Assembly (NCBI GenBank): GCA_021604005.1
Contig: BQIV01000001.1
Span: forward strand, 1-64,000
Direction of reading: 5' to 3'
Source: Nitrospirales bacterium
GTDB lineage: Bacteria; Nitrospirota; Nitrospiria; Nitrospirales; UBA8639
Length of the DNA: 64,000 nt
The notes under the pieces were generated by a model, which was not told the DNA's origin, made no database searches, and worked only from the letters and a program-made list of their open reading frames with translations. Of this stretch, positions 62,206-64,000 are shown piece after piece. The position numbers and the translations under genes are program-made. Positions within the stretch are counted from its first letter, which is position 1. The number at the start of each line of letters is the position of its first letter.

Positions 62206-63204
62206 CTACTGGCGGCGAGCCGGCTGGGATGGTTTATGGCCGTTTAATACCCGTAGATTTTTGGTTCTTCGCGTTCTCCGGCCTTGGTCTTCCAGTAGAT
62301 TGTGAAGCTGTCCGATGGCTCGGTCAATCTTTCCCTGAAATTCATCAGTCGCGTTGGGCAGCTGGGCTGTCCATTCTAGAAGTAGGCGGACGAGCTGCGT
62401 CAGCGTGTTGAATCCGTCAACGATGATGCCAGGAGTAATGGTGAGAGGGTCCTGCAATTCAAAGGCATGGAGCAGCGCTTCGGCATCCGTTATCTTTCGC
62501 TTCTGAGCTTCCAGTGCTTCTTCTAATCGTTCAATCTCCTTATCTCGCTTTTGCACTTCCCTCGAAAAGCCAACGGCGGTTCGCCTAAGTTCTTCCATCT
62601 CTTTTTCTATATTGTTGTGTTTCTTCGTGACAGGTTGGGGCATGCGAGACCTCGTCTGATCGAACTTTTTCACGGCTTGATTGGACGCATCGGTTTTTAC
62701 ATCATCTAGGACGCGTTGTAGCGACCTTGTCATTTTATCTAAGGTGTCTGATGAAGAGGCAATAAGCTGCGACCACAAACTCTTCGGCAAGATGTCCTCA
62801 AGAGGGAGCTCGGCGCACAACGATCGGAGGGAGGCTGGGACCTGTTTGATGCTTTCTTCACGCCACTTGTGTTCTACGTCTTTCAAACGTTTCAATTCGG
62901 ACGAGGATAGCTGGCGGCGATAGAGGTTATCGAATAAGGCCGAGATCTGCTCGTCTTGGGTTTCCACGATTTCGCATGGCACCTGCTTGAGTCCGAGTTC
63001 CTTGGCGGCCTTCAAGCGGTGATGTCCCGAGAGGACACAGTATTCGTTAGCGACGTGTTCCAGGATGAGCGGGACTAGAATGCCGACGTTTTGAATATCA
63101 TCGCGTAGGCTTCTGTACTCATCGCTGGATAATGCGGGGAAAAGTGTTTGATATTTGGTTTCGGTGACGATGCTATCGGTTGACAACCACACTGACGTTT
63201 TCAC
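62206..63204 (-). CDS. ParB/Srx-fold partition or regulatory protein with coiled coil
   Basis: 332 residues. The N-terminal ParB-like domain: LRDDIQNVGILVPLILEH, VLSGHHRLKAAKELGLKQVPCEIVE, FDNLYRRQLSSSELKRL. A long coiled coil (about 195-245) follows, then a helical end. No typical ParB HTH domain is seen. It may serve element partition or regulation; no ParA is in view. GTG start with GAGGAGG. It overlaps the upstream gene by 32 bases. Confidence 0.78.
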   Translation of the reverse strand: MKTSVWLSTDSIVTETKYQTLFPALSSDEYRSLRDDIQNVGILVPLILEHVANEYCVLSGHHRLKAAKELGLKQVPCEIVETQDEQISALFDNLYRRQLSSSELKRLKDVEHKWREESIKQVPASLRSLCAELPLEDILPKSLWSQLIASSSDTLDKMTRSLQRVLDDVKTDASNQAVKKFDQTRSRMPQPVTKKHNNIEKEMEELRRTAVGFSREVQKRDKEIERLEEALEAQKRKITDAEALLHAFELQDPLTITPGIIVDGFNTLTQLVRLLLEWTAQLPNATDEFQGKIDRAIGQLHNLLEDQGRRTRRTKNLRVLNGHKPSQPARRQ

Positions 63205-63769
63205 GATCGGCCTCCTCTGGGAATGGATGAGTCGGATGAATGGTTTTGATGATTTTCCAAACGGTTTGACGAGAGTATTGTGGGAATGTCTCTCGTGCTT
63301 TTCGCATCACAGTCCTGTGATCGTCGAGCGATCGAAGTCTTTCGCGAACAAATTCTCTCAGGGCCATGCGGGCCGGAGCGGTGTAGGGCTGTGCTAAGTT
63401 CTTTTGGGTGACGATTCCGCGAACATGTGCCTGTAGAAAGTGGACAGGAATGATATATCTATGCCCGGTGTTTCCTCCACGAATGCTTGGAGAAACGATA
63501 TACCATACCTGTTCGTGAACGCAGAAAAACGGGGATAACGGATGATTCGGCGTCATCAATGGATATCGCAAGTATTCCCTGAAACGTCGTCGCGATACTC
63601 GTCTGCCGCAGTACCCAAGGAGGTTCTGAAATTGTGTGGGCGTCATATAGAGGTCGCCGGCATTGATGGACAGATGGGCGTTCTCTTTCTCGACACTCTC
63701 TAACAGGGTTTTGGTGATGTCGATAATCTGCTGCCGCACATCTTCGTGAATGTCAGTAATCGTTGTCAT
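63173..63769 (-). CDS. Hypothetical protein upstream of the ParB-like gene
   Basis: 198 residues from ATG 63,769 (open to 63,805). Basic, with MTPTQFQNLLGYCGRRVSRR and a C-terminal helix-turn-helix-like YSRQTVWKIIKTI. Probably DNA-binding, but no family recognised. Overlaps on both sides indicate an operon. Confidence 0.6.
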   Translation of the reverse strand: MTTITDIHEDVRQQIIDITKTLLESVEKENAHLSINAGDLYMTPTQFQNLLGYCGRRVSRRRFREYLRYPLMTPNHPLSPFFCVHEQVWYIVSPSIRGGNTGHRYIIPVHFLQAHVRGIVTQKNLAQPYTAPARMALREFVRERLRSLDDHRTVMRKARETFPQYSRQTVWKIIKTIHPTHPFPEEADRENVSVVVNR

Positions 63770-64000
63770 ACGTGAAAGGCTTTCTTGTCGTTCCGTATCG
63801 TTCAAGGTTCTCCGATGGCAGGGGAAGAATTCGTGTACAAATGCGATAGGAAAATCCAGGTGGAACTAAGCGTCTTCTGGATTTTCTGAATTGTGCGTAG
63901 GTGACTTCGTTTACGACATGCAGTTCCTGGTTGAGTATTTGCACAATCTTATTCTTTCCCGGTATTTTTGCTTGGAAGCGCTTTTGAATAAAGAAGTAGT
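63753..64000 (-). CDS. Partial hypothetical protein running off the right edge
   Basis: The frame is open from its stop at 63,753 to the window edge; the last visible residues include KRFQAKIPGKNKIVQILNQE and VTYAQFRKSRRRLVPPGFSY. The true start lies beyond 64,000, or at an internal ATG at 63,944. It overlaps the next gene by 17 bases. Confidence 0.5.
   Translation of the reverse strand, partial: YFFIQKRFQAKIPGKNKIVQILNQELHVVNEVTYAQFRKSRRRLVPPGFSYRICTRILPLPSENLERYGTTRKPFTYDNDY

Noticed and set aside
45900-64000. Second attachment site (attR) inside the window
   Set aside because: No repeat of the tRNA-Lys 3' end was seen by eye; the element appears to extend past the right edge.
1-64000. 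CRISPR array
   Set aside because: No regularly spaced direct repeats and no cas genes were seen.

Overview
The window reads as chromosomal DNA of a Gram-negative bacterium. It carries a TonB-dependent receptor, a Pal-like outer-membrane lipoprotein and PEP-CTERM proteins. The mix of families (class II ribonucleotide reductase, ergothioneine synthesis, NorD/CbbO-like VWA protein, stand-alone NuoF with a ferredoxin, PEP-CTERM) and the roughly balanced base composition would suit a Nitrospirota-like organism. That placement is only an impression: there is no rRNA here to test it.

Positions 1-13,200 hold mixed housekeeping and accessory genes: a MOSC protein, a beta-hydroxyacid dehydrogenase, purE, a DUF1653 protein, a TrmH-type RNA methyltransferase, a diguanylate cyclase convergent with an HDOD protein, a BtuB-like receptor, a glycosyltransferase, a small secreted protein with a truncated duplicate in front of it, a terpene-cyclase-fold protein and a Tat-exported DUF362 protein.

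Positions 13,700-20,200 form an ergothioneine locus: egtE-like and egtD on the minus strand, egtB on the plus strand, and between them a two-gene ABC transporter of the OpuC/EgtUV type whose binding protein and permease are fused. It is followed by an ECF-type importer in which the S component and both ATPases are one polypeptide with asymmetric ATP sites, plus its T component. Two tandem PEP-CTERM/DUF4114 paralogues come next.

Positions 25,900-45,800 carry an S9 peptidase, a BFD-type ferredoxin with a convincing Fur box, an M28 peptidase, a very long NorD-like VWA protein, malate dehydrogenase, nuoF with a ferredoxin, a PTPS/QueD protein with folE, an alpha/beta hydrolase, rarA, a VapBC-type toxin-antitoxin pair under a perfect palindrome, an ABC-F ATPase, tRNA-Ala and purA. 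A dispersed palindromic repeat built on TATAGCGAATCCACATAC occurs in three intergenic regions of the window.

From 45,823 to the right edge lies what looks like an integrative element inserted at tRNA-Lys(TTT). The integrase ends inside the tRNA gene, and its far end is outside the window. The element carries an excisionase-like protein, an ORF6N pseudogene, its own DNA polymerase sliding clamp, a Toprim primase-like protein, a DUF3150-like protein, an AAA+ ATPase whose Walker B precedes its Walker A (apparent circular permutation), a Pal-like lipoprotein, a B12-dependent ribonucleotide reductase, a TraD-like coupling ATPase, an M50 protease with CBS domains, a zinc-binding winged-helix protein and a ParB-like protein. 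From 58.4 kb down to 47.0 kb all genes except the ORF6N remnant run on one strand, suggesting a module for replication and nucleotide supply. This element, especially the permuted ATPase with its neighbours, is the best candidate for an undescribed system.
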